Shown here in pieces: positions 1 through 5,975 of a stretch of DNA of 6,505 nucleotides. This DNA comes from Verrucomicrobia bacterium UBA2970. GTDB taxonomy: Bacteria; Verrucomicrobiota; Verrucomicrobiia; Limisphaerales; AAA164-E04. Below the pieces are notes generated by a model. That model was not told the DNA's origin. It did no database searches and saw only the letters and a list, made by a program, of their open reading frames with translations. The stretch lies in NCBI GenBank assembly GCA_002348345.1, contig DEAY01000423.1, forward strand, positions 1,874 to 8,378. The letters are read 5' to 3'. A program made the position numbers and the translations under genes. Positions within the stretch are counted from its first letter, which is position 1; each line of letters starts with the position of its first letter.

Positions 1-233
1 CCATTCATGAATAGCCAGATGACGCGTTTGGCCCTGGGAGTGAAGTGAGTGGGGCGTGGCCTCATGGGCTCGCTCATTGCCTCCAGCGGATCCGCTGCCT
101 TGGCCGAAGCCGAGAGCACTCGGTCCTGATGCAGGAGATCAACGAAGGCAAGCAAGCCCATGCCGGCCCCGCTTCGGCGAAGCATCTGCCGGCGAGAGAT
201 GGGGAGTCGGTCGAATGGGGTGTGCCGATTCAT
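1..233 (-). CDS. DUF1501 family protein with Tat signal, N-terminal part (runs off the left edge)
   Basis: Reading the minus strand from the ATG at 233-231 gives 77 codons open to the window edge. The N-terminus carries a twin-arginine signal (S13-R14-R15-Q16-M17-L18) followed by a short hydrophobic stretch (GAGMGLLAFVDLL). Further on come the PRPTHFTPRAKRVIWLFMN residues, the typical opening of the DUF1501 domain, which belongs to the alkaline phosphatase/sulfatase-like superfamily. Most of the domain lies outside the window. The start codon overlaps the stop of the DUF1549/DUF1553 gene in an ATGA arrangement, and there is no Shine-Dalgarno motif of its own, so translational coupling is likely. 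DUF1501 genes regularly follow DUF1549/DUF1553 genes in Planctomycetota and Verrucomicrobiota. The biochemical role is not established; export across the inner membrane in folded form is inferred from the Tat motif. Confidence 0.9.
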   Translation of the reverse strand, partial: MNRHTPFDRLPISRRQMLRRSGAGMGLLAFVDLLHQDRVLSASAKAADPLEAMSEPMRPRPTHFTPRAKRVIWLFMN

Positions 234-2056
234 CGGAGATAAAGAAACTCGTTCGACATCAAGAGTGAGTGCGCCAGATCAATGAGCATCATGGGGCGCG
301 GGGCTTGGGCGAGGGACGACGTTGGTCCGTTGAGATACCGTGTCGCGTTCTCCCACTCCTCATCGGAGGGAAAGCGGGCGAGGGCCAATCGGTAGAGTGA
401 GGAGATCACGTTTTCCTCGGTCCCTCGCTCGACCAGGGATTGTGCACGGTCCGCGAGGCCACTGGCGTAGTGGCGGATCACCGGGCTGTTCATCAAGGCA
501 AGTCCCTGGGGGGCAATGTTGGTGGTGGCGCGGCGCCCGATGCTGACGAGCCGCTCGGGAAAGTCAAAGAGCAACAGGAAGGGAACGGGTTGACTTCGTT
601 TGATGAAGAAATAGATGCTCCGCCGACGCATGTCCGGATCCAAGGAGCCCGGTCCGTAAGGGGTATCGTCCAGGAGCCCGCTGACCGAGAGCATGGAGTC
701 TCTGATTGCCTCGGCGTCCAACCGGCGGGGAGGAAAGCGCCAAAGGTAACGATTGGTCTTGTCGGTCCGGGCGGCTTGATCACGGTAATCCGACCCTTGG
801 CGGTAGGTGTTGCTGGTGACGATGAGTCGTTGGATGGCCTTGAGATTCCAGTCCCGTTGAATGAGTTCGTGGGCCAGCCAATCGAGCAGAGCGGGATGAG
901 TCGGGCGGCTCCCTTGGGTGCCAAAATCGTTGGGGGTGCTGACCAGGCCCACGCCGAAATGGTGCTGCCAGAGACGGTTGACCATGACACGTGCGGCCAA
1001 TCGACCCGCTCCCTGCCTCGGATCGGTCAGCCAACGGGCCAGGCGGACGCGGTTGCCCGATGGAAGCATGGGCCTTTCCTTTGGGGCAAGGAGGGTGAGG
1101 AAACCCGGTTGAATGGGGTCGGTTTTCTGACTGATATCACCTCGTTTCAGGAAGTAAGTTGTTTTATAAAAATGAGGGTAGCCTCGGCCATCCGCCGCAT
1201 GCTTGAGCGGAGGTTTGCCTTCGGTGTTCACCATGGCCTTGATCCTTTGCCCGTTGTCCAGTTGGAGGTCGACCTCGGTTCGGATCGTTCGCGTGAAGGT
1301 CGAGGCGAGGGCGTAGTAGTCGGCGGCGGGAATGGGGTCGAACTTGTGATCATGGCAGCGGGCGCATCCCACCGAGAGTCCGAGGAATGCGCTTCCCGTG
1401 GCGCTGACCATGTCGTCGAGCTCATCGTAACGGGCTGATTCAAATTCCTTTTCGGTCAACTGGGTGGGAAACACGCCGGCACCGAGAAACCCAGTTGCCG
1501 CGTGAGCCAATGCCCTGTCCGACGCGATCTGGTCCCCAGCGATCTGCCATTGGACGAAGATGTTGTAGGGGAGGTTGTCATTGAATGCGTGGATCACGAA
1601 ATCGCGATAGGGGAAGGCATGCGGGCGATCGGAGTCGTGTTCGAATCCACTGCTTTCGGCGAATCGGGCTACATCAAGCCAAAGGCGTCCCCATCGTTCG
1701 CCATAGGCGGGAGACGCCAGGAGACGATCCACCCAGAGCTCGTGTTGCGTCGAAGACGATTGCTCCCGGAGCTGTTGGAGTGCATCAAGCGACGGAGGAA
1801 TGCCCAGGAGATCGAGGTGAAGTCGACGGAGTAGACTTGAGGGATCGGCAGGCGTCGCGGGCTCAAGACCTTTCCGGCGATGTTCAGCCCGAACAAATGT
1901 GTCGATCGGATTACGATCCCAGGCGGAGTCAGGGATGAGGGGGCGAGCCACGGGGCCGAGAGGTTGAATGGACCACATGCCGGCTTCCCCGGCCATGGAG
2001 GCGAGCGTCATGGCCAAGAGGAGCGTGCTGAAAACGGGGAGTTGTTTAAAGGGCAT
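230..2056 (-). CDS. DUF1549/DUF1553 (PSCyt2-PSD1 type) exported protein with one CxxCH motif
   Basis: The protein has 608 residues when started at the ATG at 2056. Its first about 24 residues (MPFKQLPVFSTLLLAMTLAS..) look like a Sec signal peptide. An upstream in-frame TTG at 2089 would add 11 polar residues before it, so I prefer the ATG, although neither start has a good ribosome binding site. The DUF1549 part spans roughly residues 49-253, with LLRRLHLDLLGIPP, SPAYGERWGRLWLDVARFAES and RYDELDDMVSATG. It contains the haem-c-like motif C231-A-R-C234-H235 in VGCARCHDHKFDPIP. The DUF1553 part spans roughly 336-591, with ARVMVNRLWQHHFGVGLV, NDFGTQG, HPALLDWLA and IAPQGLALMNSP. There is no separate N-terminal PSCyt1 cytochrome domain, so this is a short member of a family whose proteins are often longer. 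It probably acts in the periplasm. The paired DUF1501 gene overlaps its stop. Its exact function, and whether haem is attached, are unknown. Confidence 0.93.
   Translation of the reverse strand: MPFKQLPVFSTLLLAMTLASMAGEAGMWSIQPLGPVARPLIPDSAWDRNPIDTFVRAEHRRKGLEPATPADPSSLLRRLHLDLLGIPPSLDALQQLREQSSSTQHELWVDRLLASPAYGERWGRLWLDVARFAESSGFEHDSDRPHAFPYRDFVIHAFNDNLPYNIFVQWQIAGDQIASDRALAHAATGFLGAGVFPTQLTEKEFESARYDELDDMVSATGSAFLGLSVGCARCHDHKFDPIPAADYYALASTFTRTIRTEVDLQLDNGQRIKAMVNTEGKPPLKHAADGRGYPHFYKTTYFLKRGDISQKTDPIQPGFLTLLAPKERPMLPSGNRVRLARWLTDPRQGAGRLAARVMVNRLWQHHFGVGLVSTPNDFGTQGSRPTHPALLDWLAHELIQRDWNLKAIQRLIVTSNTYRQGSDYRDQAARTDKTNRYLWRFPPRRLDAEAIRDSMLSVSGLLDDTPYGPGSLDPDMRRRSIYFFIKRSQPVPFLLLFDFPERLVSIGRRATTNIAPQGLALMNSPVIRHYASGLADRAQSLVERGTEENVISSLYRLALARFPSDEEWENATRYLNGPTSSLAQAPRPMMLIDLAHSLLMSNEFLYLR
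1352..1366 (-). other. CxxCH c-type haem attachment motif in the DUF1549 domain
   Basis: These codons encode C-A-R-C-H (residues 231-235 of the 608-residue protein) within GLSVGCARCHDHKFDPIP. This is the best conserved block of DUF1549 (PSCyt2) proteins. The motif fits covalent haem c binding after export. Whether these proteins really carry haem is inferred from the motif and not shown here. Confidence 0.7.
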
Positions 2057-2333
2057 TGGATGGCTCGGCGGGTCTCGTCGGGAACCCAAGACCGGAAGTT
2101 GTGAGGGTCGACCAGGAGAGGCGAAAGCACAAGGGCAAATTGCAGGGCAGGCGATTCCTGTGTCTTTCGAACGAGCGGTTGAAGCCGCCGCTCAGACCAT
2201 TGAACCTCCGGGGGTTCGATCTGGATTCAAACCTCTCGGCGTGTACTTGACGGTGATCTCGCCCCGGTGGGGCGCCTCGCTTCCTGAGGTTTCTCGATTG
2301 CCACGGAGCGAGGTCTGGATAGGATGCGGGTCT
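2057..2333. promoter_or_regulatory. Divergent intergenic region with three potential hairpins
   Basis: This 277-bp stretch separates the minus-strand PSD1 gene from the plus-strand ABM gene, so promoters for both should lie here. I see no convincing -35/-10 pair on either strand. It does hold three simple inverted repeats. The first is GAGCGG/CCGCTC at 2173-2178 and 2188-2193 (9-nt loop). The second is TTGAACC/GGTTCGA at 2200-2206 and 2213-2219 (one G-U pair, 6-nt loop). The third is CGCCCC/GGGGCG at 2260-2265 and 2269-2274 (3-nt loop). No credible coding sequence is visible: the open frame running through it on the plus strand shows no family resemblance before the ABM start. The regulatory role is inferred from position only. 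Confidence 0.35.
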
Positions 2334-2645
2334 ATGCTCGCGATTGTCGTCAATCTTGAAATCAAGCCCGCCACTGAGGAACAAGCCATCGCCGCGTTGG
2401 AGGCCAATGCAGCAGGATCACGGCAGGAGCCAGGCTGCTTGAAGTGGGAATGGTCCCGGAAGCTGGACGAGCCCACTCACTTTGCCATCTACGAGCTCTA
2501 CCGGGATCAGGCCGCCATTGACGCTCACCGGTCGAGTCCTCACTTCCTGCGTTGGGACCAATCTCTTCCGGGTTTTATGGCCAGCAAGTCATCCGGCATC
2601 TTTGACGTGGCTGGCTTCGATCCTCGACCGGTCAGGATTGACTAG
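2334..2645 (+). CDS. ABM-domain protein (antibiotic biosynthesis monooxygenase / YgiN-like fold)
   Basis: The protein has 103 residues with no signal peptide, so it is predicted to be cytoplasmic. The frame stays open far upstream, but family-like sequence begins only at MLAIVVNLEIKP. That ATG has an AGGA at 2321-2324 with a 9-nt spacer, which fixes the start. The pattern is typical of small ABM proteins, a dimeric alpha+beta barrel of about 100 residues. A first strand (AIVVNLEIKP) leads into a helix (EEQAIAALEANAAGS), then EPGCLKWEW (32-40), then a strand with FAIYELYRD (50-58), and AAIDAHRSSPHF (60-71) with H65 and H70, where the family usually has an AH..SPHF-type segment. Relatives include quinol monooxygenases, LsrG-type isomerases and many uncharacterised members, so the substrate cannot be named. 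It stands alone: the left neighbour is divergent and the next gene begins 151 bp downstream. Confidence 0.88.
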   Translation: MLAIVVNLEIKPATEEQAIAALEANAAGSRQEPGCLKWEWSRKLDEPTHFAIYELYRDQAAIDAHRSSPHFLRWDQSLPGFMASKSSGIFDVAGFDPRPVRID

Positions 2646-2668
2646 AGGCTTTCCGTCAATCAAAGGCC

Positions 2669-2696
2669 CCAATCCGGGAGGGTTGGCTGGCTCCCG
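2669..2696 (+). terminator. Overlapping hairpins downstream of the ABM gene (possible terminator)
   Basis: Two mutually exclusive stems can form here. CCAATCC/GGGTTGG at 2669-2675 and 2680-2686 makes 7 pairs, including one G-U, around a GGGA tetraloop. CGGGAG/CTCCCG at 2675-2680 and 2691-2696 makes 6 pairs around a 10-nt loop. They start 23 bases after the ABM stop. Neither is followed by a T-run, so this is not a canonical intrinsic terminator. It could be a weak terminator, a transcript-end stabiliser or chance in GC-rich DNA. Confidence 0.25.
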
Positions 2697-2749
2697 AAGC
2701 GTTGGTATCAGCGACAGAACCAAGGCTCCATGAGACGTCTGGATTTTCG

Positions 2750-2755
2750 TACAAT
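2750..2755 (+). promoter_or_regulatory. Possible -10 element upstream of the Calx-beta gene
   Basis: TACAAT matches the sigma-70-type -10 consensus at five of six positions and lies 41 bases before the ATG at 2797. I see no good -35 at the right distance, so the call rests on this one hexamer. The start itself is well supported by GGAG at 2786-2789 with a 7-nt spacer. Confidence 0.25.
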
Positions 2756-2796
2756 TCAGCATTGACGCTGGAAGGTGATGTGTTTGGAGTGGGTTG

Positions 2797-5154
2797 ATGA
2801 AAGGATTTCCGGGGCGATGGAGGGTGTCAGTCGGAGGGGGTCTGGCGACGGGGGTCATGCTTTGGGGTGGGGAGTGCGAGGCGCAAGTTCTCTTCTCCGA
2901 CCATTTCGATCAGGATTCATCCTCTCAGTGGGAGGTGGTGGAGGACAGTTTGAGTGAAACGCCCGATGCCACCGTGATCTTCGGCCACGATTATACGCAG
3001 GATCAGTTTACGATCACTCGGGGCGGGGTGAGCGAGACCCTCAAAGTACCCAAGAACCCTTTTGGTTTGGGGGAGACCACCCTCGGCCTCAAGATGATCG
3101 TCAATTCGGATGACGAAGCCGCCGAGGCCTCGGTGAGCCTTTATCCGAAGGAGGTTGATTTCGACGGAGATTATGCACTGCGGTTTGAAATGTTCATGAG
3201 CTATAATGGGCCGGCCTACGGGGGGACGGGTTCGACCGAGTTTACGACCATGGGGGTCGGCCATTCCGGCGAGCTGGTCGCCATGCTGGACGGGAACCAG
3301 GCCATTGATGGGGACGGAACGTTTTTCGCGGTTTCGGGGGAAGGCGGGGCGTCTCGAGATTATCGGGCGTATTCCGGAGATGGCTTTGGTATGCCGACTT
3401 TTTTCGATGAGCAAGCGGCCCGCGTGGGCTTCACCGATATGGATGGCGATGGCATCGGGGAGTACAATACCTTTTCCGACGGTCCGATGGAGAAGGTCTT
3501 CCCGTTCCCGCCTCATGAAACGAAAGGAGCTCCGGGAAAGGGATGGGTGAGCGCCGAGGTCCGGAAGTTGGGAGGGCGGGTCACCTGGATTTTGGGGGGG
3601 CAGATCATCGCCGAGTTGGCGGCCGATCAGGTCTTGGCGGATGGGAACAAGGTGATGATCGGGTATTCCGATCCCTTTTCATCGATTGCCAATCCTGGCT
3701 CTGAGAATTTTGTCATCTTCGATCATCTTCGGGTGGTCCGGCTGACTTCTGATCAGTTACCTCCCGTGGTCGGGGTCAGCGTCGCCGGGGAACGTGTTCG
3801 GGACGAGGGGACGGGGAGCGAGGCGTTTGTGGCGGCAGAGGTCGATGAAGGGGCTGGGTCGGCCGAGTTCCGATTTGTGCGGTCCTCCGGGATCGATGCC
3901 GCGCTCACCGTGCCCTTTCGTCTCGAGGGATCCGCGGTGGCGGGAGAGGATTACCAGACCATTGATCCCGCCGAGGTCACCTTTGGTCCGGGTGACTCCG
4001 AGGTCTCCCTGTTCCTGAAGCTGATTGATGATGCCAAGGAGGAACTCAACGAGACGATTGTCCTTATCATCAGCCCCAGCGATGCCTACCAAACCGCGAG
4101 TGGTAAGTTTGCGACCTTGCCGTTGGTCGACAACGGGGATCGGGGCATTCCCGAACCGGATGAGTTGGCGGGGGCGGTTGTCATATACGAGGAGGGGTTC
4201 GAGAAGGATGTTTCGGGAGCCTGGCAGGTCAACCGGAGTTCCGATGACACCTCGGTGGTCTTTGGGTATGACTATTCGGTGGATGGCATTCCCTCGCCCC
4301 CCGGGGGGGACGGGGAGTCGACGTTGGGACTCAAGTTCACCGCCAACGAAAGTTTGGGCGAGGCCGCCCATATCACCGCCTCGCCCATGGGGCAGGACTT
4401 TTCCGGAGACTATGTGCTCTCATTCGATCTATGGCTCAATTTCAACGGACCGATTCCGGGCGGCGGGAGCGGATCGACCGAGTTTGCGGCGGCCGGGATT
4501 GGAACCTCGGGGGATCATGTCCAAACTGCGGACGAGGCATCCGATGGAGCGTGGTTCTTATTGACGGGTGAGGGGGGATCGTCTCGCGATTATCGCTTCT
4601 TTTTGAACGATGTGTTCCTGACCGAGGAGACTGGTGTTTACCTCGCTGGGAGTCAGAACAGTGACCATGGATACTACGGAGCAGTTTTTCCTTCCGGGAA
4701 ATCCGCCCCCGAGCCGCAAATGACCGAATTTCCCCAGCAGAGAGGTAAGACCGCGCCCGGTCAACCCGCGTTTGAATGGATACCGGTCCAGCTCATCAAG
4801 GCGGGGGACCGGGTGACTTGGTCGATGAAGGGAACGGACATTGCGGTGGCCTCCCAATCAACCGCTGCATTCTCGGATTCCGGGACCTTTTTCTTGGGCT
4901 ACAGCGATTGGTTCTCTTCGGTTTCTGACAATGTGGATTTAAGTTTTGTCCTGTTCGACAATGTGAAGGTTTACCAGCTGCCTGCACGGGGGATTGCCAT
5001 CGAACGAATCGGGAGTGGCGCGAGGGTGACCTTCACGGGAACCTTGGAATCGGCCGCCGAGATTAGCGGTCCGTGGCGCCAGGTGGAGGGCGCCGTCTCG
5101 CCTTACGAGGTGGAAGTTGGAGCCGGGGCCGCGTTTTTCCGGGTTGCGCCGTAG
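2797..5154 (+). CDS. Secreted Calx-beta protein with two copies of a lectin-like repeat
   Basis: The protein has 785 residues. I start it at the ATG at 2797, which has GGAG at 2786-2789; a TTG just before it is less likely. Residues 1-29 look like a signal peptide (MKGFPGRWRVSVGGG.. to GGECEA), so the protein is exported. The order is repeat I (about 32-316), a Calx-beta domain (about 323-447), repeat II (about 461-728) and a C-terminal module (about 729-785). The Calx-beta call rests on AGEDY (382-386), VTFGPGDSEVSL and IDDAKEELNE, the usual calcium-contacting acidic positions of that fold. The two repeats share FG.DY, TLGLK, DF.GDY.L.F, GSTEF, SGEGG.SRDYR and GYSD.FSS. Their size and beta-rich character suggest a concanavalin A-like fold, but this is inferred. 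The last about 55 residues (LESAAEISGPWRQVEGAVSPYEV..FFRV) match a short module common in verrucomicrobial exported proteins. No PEP-CTERM or LPXTG anchor is present and no catalytic motif was recognised. Adhesion or glycan binding is a guess. Confidence 0.85.
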   Translation: MKGFPGRWRVSVGGGLATGVMLWGGECEAQVLFSDHFDQDSSSQWEVVEDSLSETPDATVIFGHDYTQDQFTITRGGVSETLKVPKNPFGLGETTLGLKMIVNSDDEAAEASVSLYPKEVDFDGDYALRFEMFMSYNGPAYGGTGSTEFTTMGVGHSGELVAMLDGNQAIDGDGTFFAVSGEGGASRDYRAYSGDGFGMPTFFDEQAARVGFTDMDGDGIGEYNTFSDGPMEKVFPFPPHETKGAPGKGWVSAEVRKLGGRVTWILGGQIIAELAADQVLADGNKVMIGYSDPFSSIANPGSENFVIFDHLRVVRLTSDQLPPVVGVSVAGERVRDEGTGSEAFVAAEVDEGAGSAEFRFVRSSGIDAALTVPFRLEGSAVAGEDYQTIDPAEVTFGPGDSEVSLFLKLIDDAKEELNETIVLIISPSDAYQTASGKFATLPLVDNGDRGIPEPDELAGAVVIYEEGFEKDVSGAWQVNRSSDDTSVVFGYDYSVDGIPSPPGGDGESTLGLKFTANESLGEAAHITASPMGQDFSGDYVLSFDLWLNFNGPIPGGGSGSTEFAAAGIGTSGDHVQTADEASDGAWFLLTGEGGSSRDYRFFLNDVFLTEETGVYLAGSQNSDHGYYGAVFPSGKSAPEPQMTEFPQQRGKTAPGQPAFEWIPVQLIKAGDRVTWSMKGTDIAVASQSTAAFSDSGTFFLGYSDWFSSVSDNVDLSFVLFDNVKVYQLPARGIAIERIGSGARVTFTGTLESAAEISGPWRQVEGAVSPYEVEVGAGAAFFRVAP
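2890..3744 (+). repeat. Protein-level repeat I (residues about 32-316)
   Basis: This is the first copy of the internal duplication. Markers are DATVIFGHDYTQD, GETTLGLK, DFDGDYALRFEMF, GTGSTEFTTMGVG, SGEGGASRDYRAY and GYSDPFSSIA. It is slightly longer than copy II because of an insert containing an acidic DxDxDGxxE loop (residues 214-222) that copy II lacks. Confidence 0.8.
3436..3462 (+). other. Calcium-loop-like DxDxDGxxE motif in repeat I
   Basis: The codons give D214-M-D216-G-D218-G-I-G-E222. This matches the spacing of acidic residues in dockerin, EF-hand and thrombospondin type 3 calcium loops. It sits in the part of repeat I with no counterpart in repeat II. Calcium binding is inferred from residue spacing only. 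Confidence 0.55.
4177..4980 (+). repeat. Protein-level repeat II (residues about 461-728)
   Basis: This is the second copy of the internal duplication, separated from the first by the Calx-beta domain. Matching markers are DTSVVFGYDYSVD, GESTLGLK, DFSGDYVLSFDLW, GSGSTEFAAAGIG, TGEGGSSRDYRFF, GDRVTW and GYSDWFSSVS. The copies are clearly related but well diverged, so the duplication is not recent. Where repeat I has its acidic loop, this copy has GSQNSDHGYYG. Confidence 0.8.
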
Positions 5155-5211
5155 GCGATTGATTCGATCCGGACGCGGGCGTCGGCGAATTCCCTGGATC
5201 AAAGGGTTGCC

Positions 5212-5937
5212 CTACCAAAACCCATTGGCGGGATCGGGCTTGCGGCCTGCCCAGTTGTGGAGGTCGGGGGGGAAATCAAAGATCTCGGCGTGGCCGTCGC
5301 CAAAGAGGGTATTGAGCCCCCGTCCCCCGAGCTTGTGCCATTGGGTTTTGCGGGAATTGGGATCGCGGTTGCCGTGCCAAGGCCAGTCGGCTTGAATGAT
5401 TTTTGTCGTTGGTGCTCGAGAGAGGGCGGCCTCGGTCAGCGCCTTTTGACCGGGGGCTGCGGTGACATGCTCGACCGCGAATCCATCCCAGTTCCATTGC
5501 ACCAAATAACTCGTGCCATAGTAGTTGTAACAGGTCTTCTTCGCGGGTGGGTTTGTTTTGGGAAAGTGTTCAGGATGGAGGACGTCCCCGGCGTCGCTTG
5601 GGCAACGATAGACATCCGGCGTGGAGGTGTATCGGTTCAAGGGCCGCTCATCGAAATCGGCGATATCCTTGTTGTTACTTTGGTAGCCGGGCCCGAGACC
5701 GAGTTTCCCGCCGCAGGTGGACCAGGTCGGATGGATAGGAAAGGTTTTGAAGTCATCCAGGTACATCATGAAGGCCAGTCCGATCTGTTTGTGGTTGTTA
5801 AGGCAGACCGTTTGTCTCCCTTTCTCCTTGGCCCGCGCCAGAGCGGGGAGAAGCATCCCGGCGAGGATGGCAATGATGGCAATCACCACCAGGAGCTCAA
5901 TCAGGGTGAATCCAGAGGGGCGACAATCTCTTTTCAT
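5212..5937 (-). CDS. Type II secretion / type IV pilus-like pseudopilin (prepilin)
   Basis: The protein has 241 residues from the ATG at 5937. The frame is open further upstream, but the class III prepilin leader fixes this start: MKRDCRPSG followed by F10-T-L-I-E14. Cleavage and N-methylation would occur between G9 and F10, with the conserved Glu at mature position 5. The hydrophobic helix LLVVIAIIAILAGMLLPALA runs into ARAKEKGRQTVCLNNHKQIGLAFMMYLDD, the signature of the very numerous DUF1559/PulG-like pseudopilins of Verrucomicrobiota and Planctomycetota. The C-terminal part contains YRCPSD and GLNTLFGDGHAEIFDFP; the latter matches the conserved FGDGH block near the family's end. These proteins are usually encoded singly, away from a secretion operon, and their roles are largely unknown. 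The ribosome binding site is weak: an AGGA lies 16 bases upstream. The gene converges on the Calx-beta gene with a 57-bp gap. Confidence 0.9.
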   Translation of the reverse strand: MKRDCRPSGFTLIELLVVIAIIAILAGMLLPALARAKEKGRQTVCLNNHKQIGLAFMMYLDDFKTFPIHPTWSTCGGKLGLGPGYQSNNKDIADFDERPLNRYTSTPDVYRCPSDAGDVLHPEHFPKTNPPAKKTCYNYYGTSYLVQWNWDGFAVEHVTAAPGQKALTEAALSRAPTTKIIQADWPWHGNRDPNSRKTQWHKLGGRGLNTLFGDGHAEIFDFPPDLHNWAGRKPDPANGFW

Positions 5938-5943
5938 CGTAAG

Positions 5944-5975
5944 TTGACAGTTGTCCTGCCCCCAATATTTGTCAA
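5944..5975 (-). promoter_or_regulatory. TTGACA/TGTCAA inverted repeat in front of the pseudopilin gene
   Basis: On the minus strand a perfect -35-like TTGACA (5975-5970) overlaps the stop codon of the cytochrome frame. It is mirrored by TGTCAA at 5949-5944, 20 bases further on and just ahead of the pseudopilin ATG. No good -10 hexamer sits at 16-18 bases from TTGACA. The site could be a weak promoter or operator for the pseudopilin, or chance. Confidence 0.25.

Noticed and set aside
440..1438. 332-codon plus-strand open frame
   Set aside because: It lies wholly inside the PSD1 gene on the other strand, has no family resemblance, and is explained by GC-rich codon bias.
2200..2240. GGTTCGA resembling a tRNA T-loop
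   Set aside because: No acceptor stem, anticodon arm or D-arm can be fitted around it, and the bases after it do not complete a T-arm.
1968..2333. N-terminal extension of the ABM frame
   Set aside because: It overlaps the PSD1 start region and shows no protein-like conservation. The ATG at 2334 has a proper AGGA and begins exactly where the ABM fold begins.
2917..3516. 199-codon minus-strand frame, and a similar one at 3757-4371
   Set aside because: Both are antisense to the Calx-beta gene. That gene's repeated motifs prove the plus frame is the coding one.
5147..5211. Terminator between the convergent Calx-beta and pseudopilin genes
   Set aside because: Only 4-bp stems (CGCC/GGCG at 5147-5157 and AGGG/CCCT at 5203-5213) are visible, with no T-run on either side.
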